Shown here piece by piece: positions 23,918 to 32,035 of a stretch of DNA of 64,000 bases. The stretch is from positions 930,001 to 994,000 of the forward strand of contig NZ_CANLYK010000002.1 of the NCBI RefSeq assembly GCF_947495325.1, in the 5' to 3' direction. The notes under the pieces are model-generated. The model saw only the letters and a list, made by a program, of their open reading frames with translations, did no database searches and had not been told where the DNA came from. The position numbers and the translations under genes were made by a program. Every line of letters begins with the position of its first letter. Within the stretch, counting starts at the first letter, position 1. Origin of the DNA: an uncultured Allomuricauda sp. GTDB lineage: Bacteria; Bacteroidota; Bacteroidia; Flavobacteriales; Flavobacteriaceae.

Positions 23918-24537
23918 TCTTTTATATGTTTTAAGTAGGGACTGAAAGCTTTGATTTCCTTAATGTCCTCATAGTGGTCAATATCATTTTTTAGAGGAAG
24001 TTCAAAAAGATTTTCTCCTTTCAAATTATCCAATGTTGAAGGTAGTACAGCTTCTGTCCCCCATAACTTATCTTGAAAAAGTTCTTCTTTTAAGGATGTC
24101 ATTCCCAAGAGGTAATAACCACCATCTTCAGCTGGGCCAAGAACATAATCATGGTTGTCTAGCTTTAAAAAAGCAGTTTCCAAATCTCTTTGGGATAAAT
24201 CGTACATATCACTGCCAATAATAATGATTTTTTCATAACCAGATTTAAAACCATCTTGAAAAGCATCTAGCATGCGCAATCCTAAATCTCCGCCTTTTTG
24301 GAGTTTTTTTTGATAAATAGTATTGCCCCAAATATCAGTATCCCAAACTTCCTCAGAATAGTATAAACGTTTTTGAACGTTAAGGTTTTGGGTTATGGAA
24401 ACCGTATGTTTCAATAAAAATATATAGATTTTCAATGCAGCCTCATCACCAATTTTAGAAGCCAATCTAGTCTTACATTTTCCCAGTTCTGGATTTCTTG
24501 TAAATATTATTAGGAGTAGGTTCTTTTTTGCGTTCAA
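23914..24537 (-). CDS. TIGR04282-family glycosyltransferase (DUF2064, CobY/MobA-like fold)
   Basis: A 207-residue nucleotidyl/glycosyltransferase-A-fold protein. The N-terminal loop IFTRNPELGKCKTRLA is typical of the family, followed by GSDMYDLSQRDLETAF and LGPAEDGGYYLLGM, the donor and metal-site region. It is named for association with arsenosugar synthesis. The start is a TTG (TTGAACGCAAAA, 24537 down) because no ATG lies in a sensible place; this codon choice is an inference. It heads a four-gene leftward group (TIGR04282, PNP, DUF547, TIGR04283). The 172 bp upstream, to the divergent GH32 gene, contain no gene. Confidence 0.85.
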   Translation of the reverse strand: MNAKKNLLLIIFTRNPELGKCKTRLASKIGDEAALKIYIFLLKHTVSITQNLNVQKRLYYSEEVWDTDIWGNTIYQKKLQKGGDLGLRMLDAFQDGFKSGYEKIIIIGSDMYDLSQRDLETAFLKLDNHDYVLGPAEDGGYYLLGMTSLKEELFQDKLWGTEAVLPSTLDNLKGENLFELPLKNDIDHYEDIKEIKAFSPYLKHIKE

Positions 24538-24709
24538 TAGTATCCGATTTGGTCAACAATTATTTAAATATATTGGTCAGCTAGTGATATCAACACTTAC
24601 AAAAAAATGAAAATATTTCAGCCTAAGAAAATAGAGGTTAAAGATACCGTTTTAGAAATTTTGAATGTAATAATCACTATATTAATACCTTGATTTGATT
24701 AGAAATTGA

Positions 24710-26251
24710 ATGAAGAAAAAAACCTTTTCTTATTTAATAGTAATATTGCTGTTTGCCTGCAAGGGAAAGACGGAAAAAGCCATTGAAAAAACAGAACCAA
24801 GAATGTATACAGAAGACTATAGACCCCAATTTCATTTTTCGCCATCGGAAAAGTGGATGAACGACCCCAACGGATTAGTCTATAATGGGGGTATATATCA
24901 TTTGTTCTATCAATATTATCCTGAAGATATTGTGTGGGGGCCCATGCATTGGGGACATGCCATTAGCAAAGATATGGTGCGCTGGGAGCATAAACCCATA
25001 GCACTATATCCAGATGAACATGGATTGATTTTTTCGGGGAGCGCAGTCGTGGATAAGAAGAATACATCAGGATTTGGTACTGATGGAAAAATTCCCTTAG
25101 TGGCTATTTTCACCTATCATTCCGAGGAAGGTGAGAAAGCTGGAAGAAATGATTTTCAGACCCAGGGAATTGCGTATAGTTTGGATAATGGCGATACATG
25201 GGAAAAATTTGAAGGGAATCCAGTAATCGGGAATAATGGAATCAAAGATTTTAGAGACCCAAAAGTTTTTTGGCATGACGATTCTGAAAGTTGGATTTTG
25301 GCCTTGGTCGCGGGAGATCATGCAAAGTTTTATACCTCTAAAAATCTCAAGGATTGGGATTATTTGAGCGATTTTGGAAAAACAATGGGGGCACACGGTG
25401 GTGTATGGGAATGCCCTGACCTTTTTTCGTTAAAAGTTGAAGGAACCGATGAAGAAAAATGGGTTTTGATTATAAGTATTAATCCAGGTGCTCCAAATGG
25501 GGGTAGCGGAACGCAATACTTTATAGGTGATTTTGATGGTGTTCAATTTACATCGGACCAAAAAGAGCCAAAATGGTTAGATTGGGGTACTGATAATTAT
25601 GCCGGTGTCACCTACAACAACATACCTAGCAATGAACGGATTTTTATTGGATGGATGAGCAATTGGGACTATGCCAGAGATACACCGACAAAGAAATGGC
25701 GTAGCGCAATGACGACACCTAGAAACTTATCTTTGAGAAAAATAGGCGAAGAAGTTTTTTTAACGAATTACCCGTTAAAACAAGTTTTTGAACTAACAAA
25801 GTCAAGTACACCTAAGGAAATAATCGTTCCACCCAGTACTTCGGAAACTTTTTATTTTGATGGTTTGAATCAATCTCAAATTTGCTTTAAAACTTCTTCC
25901 AAAGATTTTAAGATTACTTTTAAAAATAGCTTAAACGAAACTTTGGAACTTGCTTTGGATTCAGAGAGTAATATGTTCTTATTAGACCGAACACATTCAG
26001 GTAAAGTTGATTTTCAATCTGATTCTGGGCATAAAAAACACATCATGCCCATTGGCGGCCTAAACGAAGAGTTTGAAGTTACTATACTTTTGGATTGGTC
26101 CTCCATAGAACTATTTATAGGTCATGGATTGTACGTGATGACCGAACAAATCTTCCCTACAGAACCTTACGATCGATTGATTATTGAAAATTATGATGCC
26201 CAATCTCAGATTTCAGATGGGTTTATTAAAAAAGTGGAATCGGTCTGGTGA
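24710..26251 (+). CDS. GH32 beta-fructosidase lipoprotein (levanase/invertase type)
   Basis: A 513-residue predicted lipoprotein (lipobox LFACK, Cys17) that hydrolyses terminal fructose from sucrose, inulin or levan. The five-bladed propeller carries the GH32 triad: the nucleophile in WMNDPNG (D52), the transition-state aspartate in FRDP (D183) and the acid/base glutamate in ECPDL (E234). QYFIGDFDG and the C-terminal beta-sandwich (about 370-510, ending ELFIGHGLYVMTEQIFP) complete the family architecture. No SusC/SusD, fructokinase or transporter gene is adjacent, so it is an orphan rather than part of a PUL. Exo-acting levanase is the best guess. Confidence 0.93.
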   Translation: MKKKTFSYLIVILLFACKGKTEKAIEKTEPRMYTEDYRPQFHFSPSEKWMNDPNGLVYNGGIYHLFYQYYPEDIVWGPMHWGHAISKDMVRWEHKPIALYPDEHGLIFSGSAVVDKKNTSGFGTDGKIPLVAIFTYHSEEGEKAGRNDFQTQGIAYSLDNGDTWEKFEGNPVIGNNGIKDFRDPKVFWHDDSESWILALVAGDHAKFYTSKNLKDWDYLSDFGKTMGAHGGVWECPDLFSLKVEGTDEEKWVLIISINPGAPNGGSGTQYFIGDFDGVQFTSDQKEPKWLDWGTDNYAGVTYNNIPSNERIFIGWMSNWDYARDTPTKKWRSAMTTPRNLSLRKIGEEVFLTNYPLKQVFELTKSSTPKEIIVPPSTSETFYFDGLNQSQICFKTSSKDFKITFKNSLNETLELALDSESNMFLLDRTHSGKVDFQSDSGHKKHIMPIGGLNEEFEVTILLDWSSIELFIGHGLYVMTEQIFPTEPYDRLIIENYDAQSQISDGFIKKVESVW

Positions 26252-26716
26252 ACATTTTTTTAGAACTTTGATTCGGACCAGGAATGATTGATTGCAATTG
26301 ATGTTATCAATCAAATAATAGAAGAATTCCTGTTTTAAAAATAATTAGAAGGAATTGTTTTTTTAATTGATATAGTGATAAAGGCTGTTTATAAGGGAAC
26401 ATATGGAACACATAATTACAAAGTACCAGAATATGTAGCCTAATTTTTCTTCTACAGCGTTCATTTTAGTGTGTTTTTTAGTTGAGATTTTTGATTTACA
26501 TTTCGAAAGTACTGAAATGAATCACACAAAATTTTACATATATACCACTTGCATTCAAAAAGATATAATTGGTTGAAAATATATTATGAATTGCAAATTG
26601 AGATATAAACGGATTATATACTCCAAGTCGGATTAAAATTTAGAAACCATCTAAATCTGCTATTTTAAAGGAGTGTGTCCGTATTTGATATTAACTTAGT
26701 CGTAATCTAAGGTTTG
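26252..26716. other. 465-bp AT-rich gene-free stretch
   Basis: No ORF, tRNA or clear promoter is seen here. Just after GH32 there is a nested inverted repeat: outer AGGAAT (26280-26285) with ATTCCT (26326-26331) and inner TTGATTG (26288-26294) with CAATCAA (26308-26314), followed by TGTTTTAAAA. This could be a weak terminator. The remainder is AT-rich with scattered homopolymers and no coding bias. Possibly a decayed gene; nothing recognisable remains. Confidence 0.6.
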
Positions 26717-27166
26717 ATGGACTATAACAGGATTGATCAACAGATATCAGGAAGAATGCGAAAATGGGGAATTCCTGCCGTTAGAGTCTCTTTTGCCATT
26801 ATCTTTTTCTGGTTCGGAATTCTAAAACCTTTTGGTCTTTCTGCCGCAACCGGTCTTTTAAAGTCCACAGTGGCTTGGTTGCCATTTGGAAGTCCAGATA
26901 CTTGGTTAATTGTTATTGGTTGGTGGGAAGTGGTAATAGGACTTACATTCCTATTTAAACGAACTACAAGAATTGCTATAGCACTCTTGTTCCTTCAAAT
27001 GGTTGGGACCTTTATGCCTTTGGTATTTTTACCAGAGGTAACATTTCAAAATGGAAATTATTTATTGCCCACACTAGAGGGGCAATACATTATAAAGAAT
27101 GTATTGGTTATCTCGGCGGCTCTTATTGTTGGAGGGACATTTTATAAATCTAAAAAACACGAATAA
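26717..27166 (+). CDS. DoxX/DUF417-like four-helix membrane protein
   Basis: A 149-residue inner-membrane protein with about four TM helices (PAVRVSFAIIFFWFGILKPFGL, TWLIVIGWWEVVIGLTFLF, IAIALLFLQMVGTFMPLVFL, IIKNVLVISAALIVGG) and the RVSFAIIFFWFGxLK motif of the DoxX/DUF417 (YkgB/RclC-like) superfamily. These proteins are loosely linked to redox stress, but no reaction is established. The start is ATG 26717; the track begins at an adjacent TTG three bases earlier. It converges on a small leftward gene 27 bp away. The upstream sequence ...CTAAGGTTTG abuts the start codon. Confidence 0.7.
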   Translation: MDYNRIDQQISGRMRKWGIPAVRVSFAIIFFWFGILKPFGLSAATGLLKSTVAWLPFGSPDTWLIVIGWWEVVIGLTFLFKRTTRIAIALLFLQMVGTFMPLVFLPEVTFQNGNYLLPTLEGQYIIKNVLVISAALIVGGTFYKSKKHE

Positions 27167-27193
27167 TGTGCTTGGTCACAAACAAAGATATCT

Positions 27194-27421
27194 TTAAACT
27201 AGTGGAGTACCCTTTAAACGCTTTTCTATCTTCTTTTTCTTTTCCGTTAGACGTTTCATTACGTCCATTAAGTTAGAATCTTGGGTTTCTTTATATATTT
27301 CGTTGATGGAAAGTATAAGCTGTTTAGCCTCTCTTGAAGCTGCAACACGGTCGCTGGTGGACATATGACTCAAAGTTCTGTTCTGAAACTCTTCTGCCTT
27401 TTCTAATAAGTCTTCAGTCAT
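27194..27421 (-). CDS. Small conserved-looking hypothetical protein, helical
   Basis: A 75-residue soluble protein, highly charged and predicted almost entirely helical (MTEDLLEKAEEFQNRTLSHM..., LTEKKKKIEKRLKG). The pattern of leucines and charged residues suggests a coiled coil. No known motif. It has an ATG start and clean stop, lies between DoxX and the tRNA terminator, and is the only sensible ORF there. I believe similar short proteins occur in other flavobacteria, but this was not checked. Confidence 0.55.
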   Translation of the reverse strand: MTEDLLEKAEEFQNRTLSHMSTSDRVAASREAKQLILSINEIYKETQDSNLMDVMKRLTEKKKKIEKRLKGTPLV

Positions 27422-27550
27422 TTTTATTTAAAATTAATCTAGATCGGCTAAATATAAGGGTTAGTTTGATATTTTATATCTATCTGGGTATTCTATTTTC
27501 ATATTTATGAAATTATTAAGATACCAAACTAAGCATGCTGTACAAAAAAA

Positions 27551-27573
27551 CCGGCAAATTTGCCGGTTTTTTT
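27551..27573 (-). terminator. Intrinsic terminator of tRNA-Phe (works in both directions)
   Basis: The perfect palindrome CCGGCAAATTTGCCGG (27551-27566) is flanked by A7 on the left and T7 on the right. On the minus strand it follows the tRNA 3' end within a few bases and is succeeded by a U-run, so it ends the tRNA transcript. The symmetric tracts would also stop plus-strand transcription. Confidence 0.85.
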
Positions 27574-27574
27574 G

Positions 27575-27647
<73 letters not shown>

Positions 27648-27673
27648 TTTGTTACCTTTTACAAAGGCGGGTG

Positions 27674-27704
27674 CAAATATAATTTCAAAAATAGGATATA
27701 CAAA
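27674..27704 (-). promoter_or_regulatory. Consensus Bacteroidota promoter for tRNA-Phe
   Basis: Read on the minus strand: TTTG (27704-27701), exactly 19 bases, then TATATTTG (27681-27674), a perfect match to TTTG-N19-TAnnTTTG. Transcription would start about 21 bases upstream of the tRNA 5' end. It is the clearest promoter in the window and lies divergent to coaX. Confidence 0.85.
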
Positions 27705-27755
27705 CAAAAACGTAAAAAAAGGTATTGGTTTTTTATAATTCTCCATCTTTGTAGT

Positions 27756-28484
27756 ATGAACTTGGTGGTCGATATTGGCAATACGCTTATTAAATACGCA
27801 GTTTTTGAAAATAGGAGTATTATTTATACCCAAACTTCGGAATCAGGACTTTTTTTATCAAAGGTCAAGGAGCTTTTTGAAGTTTATCCAAAAATTGAAT
27901 ACGCCCTTATTTCATCGGTTGGTGTTTTAGAAAGAAAAGAACAAGATATTATTTCACTTTTTTGTAAGGTGGATGTGCTTAGCAGTTCCTCCAAAGTCCC
28001 ATTTAAAAATAGTTACGCTAGTCCGCAAACATTGGGAATGGATCGTGTGGCTTTGGCAACAGCTGCATTTTATAACAACCCAAGAGGAAACACGCTTGTC
28101 ATTGATGTTGGAACCTGTATTACCTATGATATGGTCAATAATGCGGGGGAGTATATTGGAGGGGCAATTTCACCGGGTATTCCAATGCGCTATAAGGCAA
28201 TGCATAATCAAACGGCCAATTTACCACTCCTTGAGCCCAAGGACATTTTAGATGTTATTGGGAACTCAACACAGGCCTGCATGCATAGTGGGGTTATCAA
28301 CGGGGTTTGTCAAGAAGTAGATGGGATAATAAGCCAGTACCATGATCGCTTTCAAGATTTAACAGTTATTTTAACAGGCGGTGACTCCCATTTTTTTGCC
28401 AAACGACTAAAAAATACCATATTTGCCAATTCTAAATTTCTCTTGGAGGGGCTAAATTACTTGCTGGAATACAATAAACGCTAG
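27756..28484 (+). CDS. coaX: Type III pantothenate kinase
   Basis: First step of coenzyme A synthesis: ATP-dependent phosphorylation of pantothenate. The ASKHA-fold protein of 242 residues has the type III motifs VVDIGNTLIKYAVF at the N-terminus, SPQTLGMDRVALATAA (about 87-102), VIDVGTCITYDMV and GGAISPGIPMRYKAMH, ending in TGGDSHFFAKRL. Type III kinases need a monovalent cation and are not inhibited by CoA. The gene abuts the following outer-membrane protein gene with no spacer (stop 28484, start 28485). It heads the rightward envelope operon, a gene order seen in many flavobacteria. Confidence 0.95.
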   Translation: MNLVVDIGNTLIKYAVFENRSIIYTQTSESGLFLSKVKELFEVYPKIEYALISSVGVLERKEQDIISLFCKVDVLSSSSKVPFKNSYASPQTLGMDRVALATAAFYNNPRGNTLVIDVGTCITYDMVNNAGEYIGGAISPGIPMRYKAMHNQTANLPLLEPKDILDVIGNSTQACMHSGVINGVCQEVDGIISQYHDRFQDLTVILTGGDSHFFAKRLKNTIFANSKFLLEGLNYLLEYNKR

Positions 28485-29753
28485 ATGGTTAAGAAATTTT
28501 TGATTGCTTTTTTTTGCGTAGCTGCACATGGTATTTTTGCGCAAAACGGTACCGTATCACCATATTCATATTTTGGTATAGGAGACTTTAGAGATAAGGG
28601 TACAGTGGATAACAGGATGATGGGAGGCATTAGTATGTATGGAGATAGCATCCATATTAATTTAAGCAATCCAGCGGCCTATTCAAAATTAAAATTGACG
28701 ACCTACACCGCAGGTATTTCCCATTCGGAGTTAACTCTAAAAGATTTTACCGAAACACAGAAGACATCGGTAACCAATTTGGAATACCTATCCATAGGCT
28801 TTCCAATCGCTAAAAACGCTGGGATTGGTTTTGGAATAATGCCTTTTTCTTCGGTTGGATACAATTTGACCGATGAACAGGTCCCTTCCAATGGTGATCC
28901 AACCATTACTAATGTATTTGCAGGGGAGGGAGGTTTAAATAGGGTCTATCTTTCTGCAGGTTTTGAGCCCATAAAAAACCTGAGCATTGGTGCCACGGTA
29001 AATTTTAATTTTGGAACTCTGGAATACCAAAGGATTCAAAGTGTTGAGGATGTGCAATTTGGTACGGTTGATAGACGTGAATCGCGAATAAGCGGATATG
29101 ACATCAATTACGCTTTAAATTATAATCCAATATTAAAAGATAAATATACCCTGTACACATCAGTTCTAATAAATACGCAAGGAAATCTAACCTCGACCAA
29201 TACTCAAAACATAGGGTCTTTTTCTTTGGTGAATGGACAGGATATTGAAGTCATAGAAGTTAATTTGGATGCGGTAAACCTAAAACGTACTGAGCTTAAA
29301 ATACCTACCACAACTACACTTGGATTAGGATTTGGAGAAAATAGAAAATGGTTTTTGGGAGGCGAATATAGCTTTCAGAAATTTAGCGATTTCCAAAATG
29401 ACTTTTTAGGACTGGATAATGTAACCTATGGAGATGCAACTAGCTTCGCATTTGGCGGGTATTTTATACCAGACTATAGCTCGCTTTCTGGATATTATAA
29501 AAGGATAACATATAGAGCAGGATTACGCTATGATGTGACAGGTCTTGAGGTAAACAATAAAGAAATAAACGACTTTGGCATAACTTTTGGATTTGGACTA
29601 CCGTTGGGCAACTCGTTCTCCAATCTAAATCTAGGGTTTGAGTTGGGAAGAAGAGGAACAACAGACCAAAATCTTATAGAAGAAAACTATTTTAATATAA
29701 ATATAGGTCTCTCATTAAATGATAGATGGTTTCAGAAAAGAAAAATAAATTAA
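28485..29753 (+). CDS. Outer-membrane barrel protein downstream of coaX
   Basis: A 422-residue exported protein with signal peptide MVKKFLIAFFCVAAHGIFAQ. The mature part starts NGTVSPYSYFGIGDF, a recurrent start of Bacteroidota barrels related to FadL/OmpP1-like proteins: it has NLSNPAAYSKL and later long beta-hairpins. The end LGLSLNDRWFQKRKIN has the expected aromatic and basic close. It probably sits in the outer membrane; cargo unknown. It begins at the base after the coaX stop, so it is cotranscribed. A T8 run within the signal peptide codons is a possible slippage site but is not frame-breaking here. Confidence 0.78.
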   Translation: MVKKFLIAFFCVAAHGIFAQNGTVSPYSYFGIGDFRDKGTVDNRMMGGISMYGDSIHINLSNPAAYSKLKLTTYTAGISHSELTLKDFTETQKTSVTNLEYLSIGFPIAKNAGIGFGIMPFSSVGYNLTDEQVPSNGDPTITNVFAGEGGLNRVYLSAGFEPIKNLSIGATVNFNFGTLEYQRIQSVEDVQFGTVDRRESRISGYDINYALNYNPILKDKYTLYTSVLINTQGNLTSTNTQNIGSFSLVNGQDIEVIEVNLDAVNLKRTELKIPTTTTLGLGFGENRKWFLGGEYSFQKFSDFQNDFLGLDNVTYGDATSFAFGGYFIPDYSSLSGYYKRITYRAGLRYDVTGLEVNNKEINDFGITFGFGLPLGNSFSNLNLGFELGRRGTTDQNLIEENYFNINIGLSLNDRWFQKRKIN

Positions 29754-29853
29754 TAGATTTTTTTAAGAATCAATAAATAACCACCGATATCTGTACCATT
29801 AAGATGATTTTTTTCATTAAAATTTGTACATTAACCACTTTAAAATTAGTAAG

Positions 29854-31224
29854 ATGAAGACGAAATGCTACTTAACGATGATAGCGATTATTATGTCGAT
29901 GGGATTAAGTATGGCTCAAGCACAAAACCCAGAGTGCATGACCAATCTTTCCATTTACGCAGAACACGCCAAAGTTAGAAATTATGATGCGGCTTATGAG
30001 CCATGGAAAATGGTTTATGAAAGTTGTCCGGACATTAACAAGGCCAATTTTTCATATGGAGAAAAAATTCTATCACACAAAATTAAAAATTCTTCTGGCG
30101 CAGATAAAGATGGATACATACAAGACTTAATGTCTTTGTTTGATAACAGTTTGAAATATTTTCCAGCAAAATTTAGTATGGCGGGAGTTGCCATTGATAA
30201 AGCCCTTTTGCTATATGACAATAAAATGGCGTCGGATGAAGAATTATACGGTATGTTGGATGCTGCCTTTAAAGGTGACAAGAAAAACTTTAAGAATCCA
30301 AAGGCACTTTATTTGTATTTCTCCGCGCTGGTAGATTTACACGGAGCGGGTAAAAAAGAATTGCAAGAGGTATTCGACGTTTATGATGACGTTACGGAAA
30401 AAATAGAGGATGAGAATAAAAAGTTGACCGCCATCATAACAAAGTTGTTGCCAAAAGAAGAAGCGGGGACACTTACATCCAAAGAAAAGAAACAACTCAG
30501 TGCAGCTACAACAAATTCAAAATCTTATGGTAAGGTAGCCACGAGTGTTGATGCCAAACTAGGTGCACTGGCAGAGTGTGATAACTTGATTCCTTTATAT
30601 GAGAAAAGCTACGAGTCTAAAAAAGGTGATGTAAATTGGGTAAAGCGTGCAGTGGGAAGAATGTTCTCTAAAGAATGTACGGACGATCCAATGTTCAGAA
30701 AGTTGTTTGAAGCACAATTGGCTTTAGATCCTTCTGCGGATGCCTATCTTTATGGAGGAACCCTTAAGCAAAAATCTGGGGATAGCAAAGGTGCTATCGC
30801 TGACTTTAACAAGGCAGTTGAACTGGAAACGGATAACTTTAGAAAATCAAATATCCTATATAAGATTGCTACAACTGTAAGAAGAAGCAGCAAATCACAG
30901 GCAAGAAGCTATGCCTTAAAGGCAATAGACGCCAATTCGGCAAACGGAAAAGCATATTTATTGATTGCCAATTTGTATGCAAGTAGTGCAAATCAGTGTG
31001 GAAGTACGGCATTTGAGAAGAGAGCCATTTACTGGAAAGCTGCAGATATGGCGAGAAAAGCAGGTAGGGTTGATCCATCTTTAAGTGGAAGAGCAAGCAA
31101 ATCAGCAGCTAGTTATGCTGCCAAGGCGCCTACCAAAGAGATGATATTTAGTGCCGCTATGGCAGGAAAAACCGTTACCTTCAGTTGTTGGGTTGGTGGT
31201 AGCGTTAAGGTGCCCAATCTCTAG
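29854..31224 (+). CDS. Secreted TPR-repeat protein
   Basis: A 456-residue protein with signal peptide MKTKCYLTMIAIIMSMGLSMAQAQ. It is rich in helix pairs. TPR-like units are visible near the N-terminus (NYDAAYEPWKMVYESCP) and between about 290 and 400 (DAYLYGGTLKQKSGDSKGAIADFNKAVEL; GKAYLLIANLYASSA). The middle holds a charged coiled-coil-like stretch (KKQLSAATTNSKSYGK). The start is ATG 29854; the track's TTG 29824 would add ten residues before an obvious signal peptide. It lies between the coaX-linked barrel and lptC, whose GTG follows one base after its stop. Probably a periplasmic or outer-membrane assembly factor; role unknown. Confidence 0.82.
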   Translation: MKTKCYLTMIAIIMSMGLSMAQAQNPECMTNLSIYAEHAKVRNYDAAYEPWKMVYESCPDINKANFSYGEKILSHKIKNSSGADKDGYIQDLMSLFDNSLKYFPAKFSMAGVAIDKALLLYDNKMASDEELYGMLDAAFKGDKKNFKNPKALYLYFSALVDLHGAGKKELQEVFDVYDDVTEKIEDENKKLTAIITKLLPKEEAGTLTSKEKKQLSAATTNSKSYGKVATSVDAKLGALAECDNLIPLYEKSYESKKGDVNWVKRAVGRMFSKECTDDPMFRKLFEAQLALDPSADAYLYGGTLKQKSGDSKGAIADFNKAVELETDNFRKSNILYKIATTVRRSSKSQARSYALKAIDANSANGKAYLLIANLYASSANQCGSTAFEKRAIYWKAADMARKAGRVDPSLSGRASKSAASYAAKAPTKEMIFSAAMAGKTVTFSCWVGGSVKVPNL

Positions 31225-31225
31225 T

Positions 31226-31828
31226 GTGAAACAGAATATAAAAAATAATTTAAAGTGTGTTGCCACGGTTTTTACCGTGGCAATCCTTTTTATATCCTGT
31301 AAGGATAACTATGAGCGGGTAGGTGAAGAAGCGGTAAAACCTGTTTTTCCACAAGGGGTAGCCCAGAATTTTGTTCTGACCTACACGGAGACCATAGAGG
31401 AGATGAGTACAGAAGATTCATCCAATACCAAAGTGATTGCCATACTGACCAGCCCAATTACAGAGGATTTTGACAATCAAAATTTTAAGTATCGCACGTT
31501 TCCCAAAGGACTTAAAGTGGATTTTTTTGATGAGAAAAACCAGAAGAGTGTTATAGTTGCAGATTATGGAATCGTATATTCCCAGACAAACTTAATTGAC
31601 CTTCAGGGAAATGTGGTTATAGAGAGTCATGATGGCAAAAAGCTGGAAACCCCGCAATTGTTTTACGATAGATCAAACAATTGGATATTTACCGAGGAAG
31701 TTTTTACGTATACAAATCCGGAAGATGGCACTGTAATGGATGGCGAGGGAATGGATTTTAATAGAGATTTCAGTCTTTTTAAAGCGCACAAAACCTTTGG
31801 TCTAATGACCATAAAAGAAACAGAATAG
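31226..31828 (+). CDS. lptC: LptC-like LPS export protein, lipoprotein form
   Basis: Bridges LPS from the inner-membrane LptBFG transporter toward LptA. The 200-residue product starts at GTG 31226, one base after the TPR gene stop. The track's longer ORF overlaps that gene in another frame and lacks a signal. The N-terminus MKQNIKNNLKCVATVFTVAILFISC has a lipobox-like cysteine. The body (VKVDFFDEKNQKSVIVADYGIVYSQTNLIDLQGNVVIES, then KKLETPQLFYDRSNNWIFTEEVFTY) is the LptC/OstA beta-jellyroll pattern. In Bacteroidota such LptC genes lie in this same coaX-to-ppiD string. E. coli LptC is a TM-anchored protein, so the lipid anchor here is a difference. Confidence 0.85.
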   Translation: MKQNIKNNLKCVATVFTVAILFISCKDNYERVGEEAVKPVFPQGVAQNFVLTYTETIEEMSTEDSSNTKVIAILTSPITEDFDNQNFKYRTFPKGLKVDFFDEKNQKSVIVADYGIVYSQTNLIDLQGNVVIESHDGKKLETPQLFYDRSNNWIFTEEVFTYTNPEDGTVMDGEGMDFNRDFSLFKAHKTFGLMTIKETE

Positions 31829-31829
31829 T

Positions 31830-32033
31830 ATGATCAAGTTTTTAAGATATACAGAGTATTTGTATCTGGCCGTTGCCATAATCTCCATATATAAAATTGC
31901 GGTTTTATGGAGTGTTGACCCAAAGGAAACCTATATCTTTATTTTCTTTGCAGTGGTCTCAGTAGGTATGTTCCTCTTTAGAAGGAGGTATCGTAAACGT
32001 TTTGAAGAACGTAAAAAAGATAATCAACAGTAA
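31830..32033 (+). CDS. Small two-helix membrane protein
   Basis: A 67-residue protein with two TM segments (YLYLAVAIISIYKIAVLW and YIFIFFAVVSVGMFLF) and a strongly basic tail RRRYRKRFEERKKDNQQ that should stay in the cytoplasm. Found between lptC (1-bp gap) and the CNNM-type gene (2-bp gap), so it is coupled to both. No recognised family motif; possibly an accessory subunit for either neighbour. Confidence 0.7.
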   Translation: MIKFLRYTEYLYLAVAIISIYKIAVLWSVDPKETYIFIFFAVVSVGMFLFRRRYRKRFEERKKDNQQ

Positions 32034-32035
32034 AA

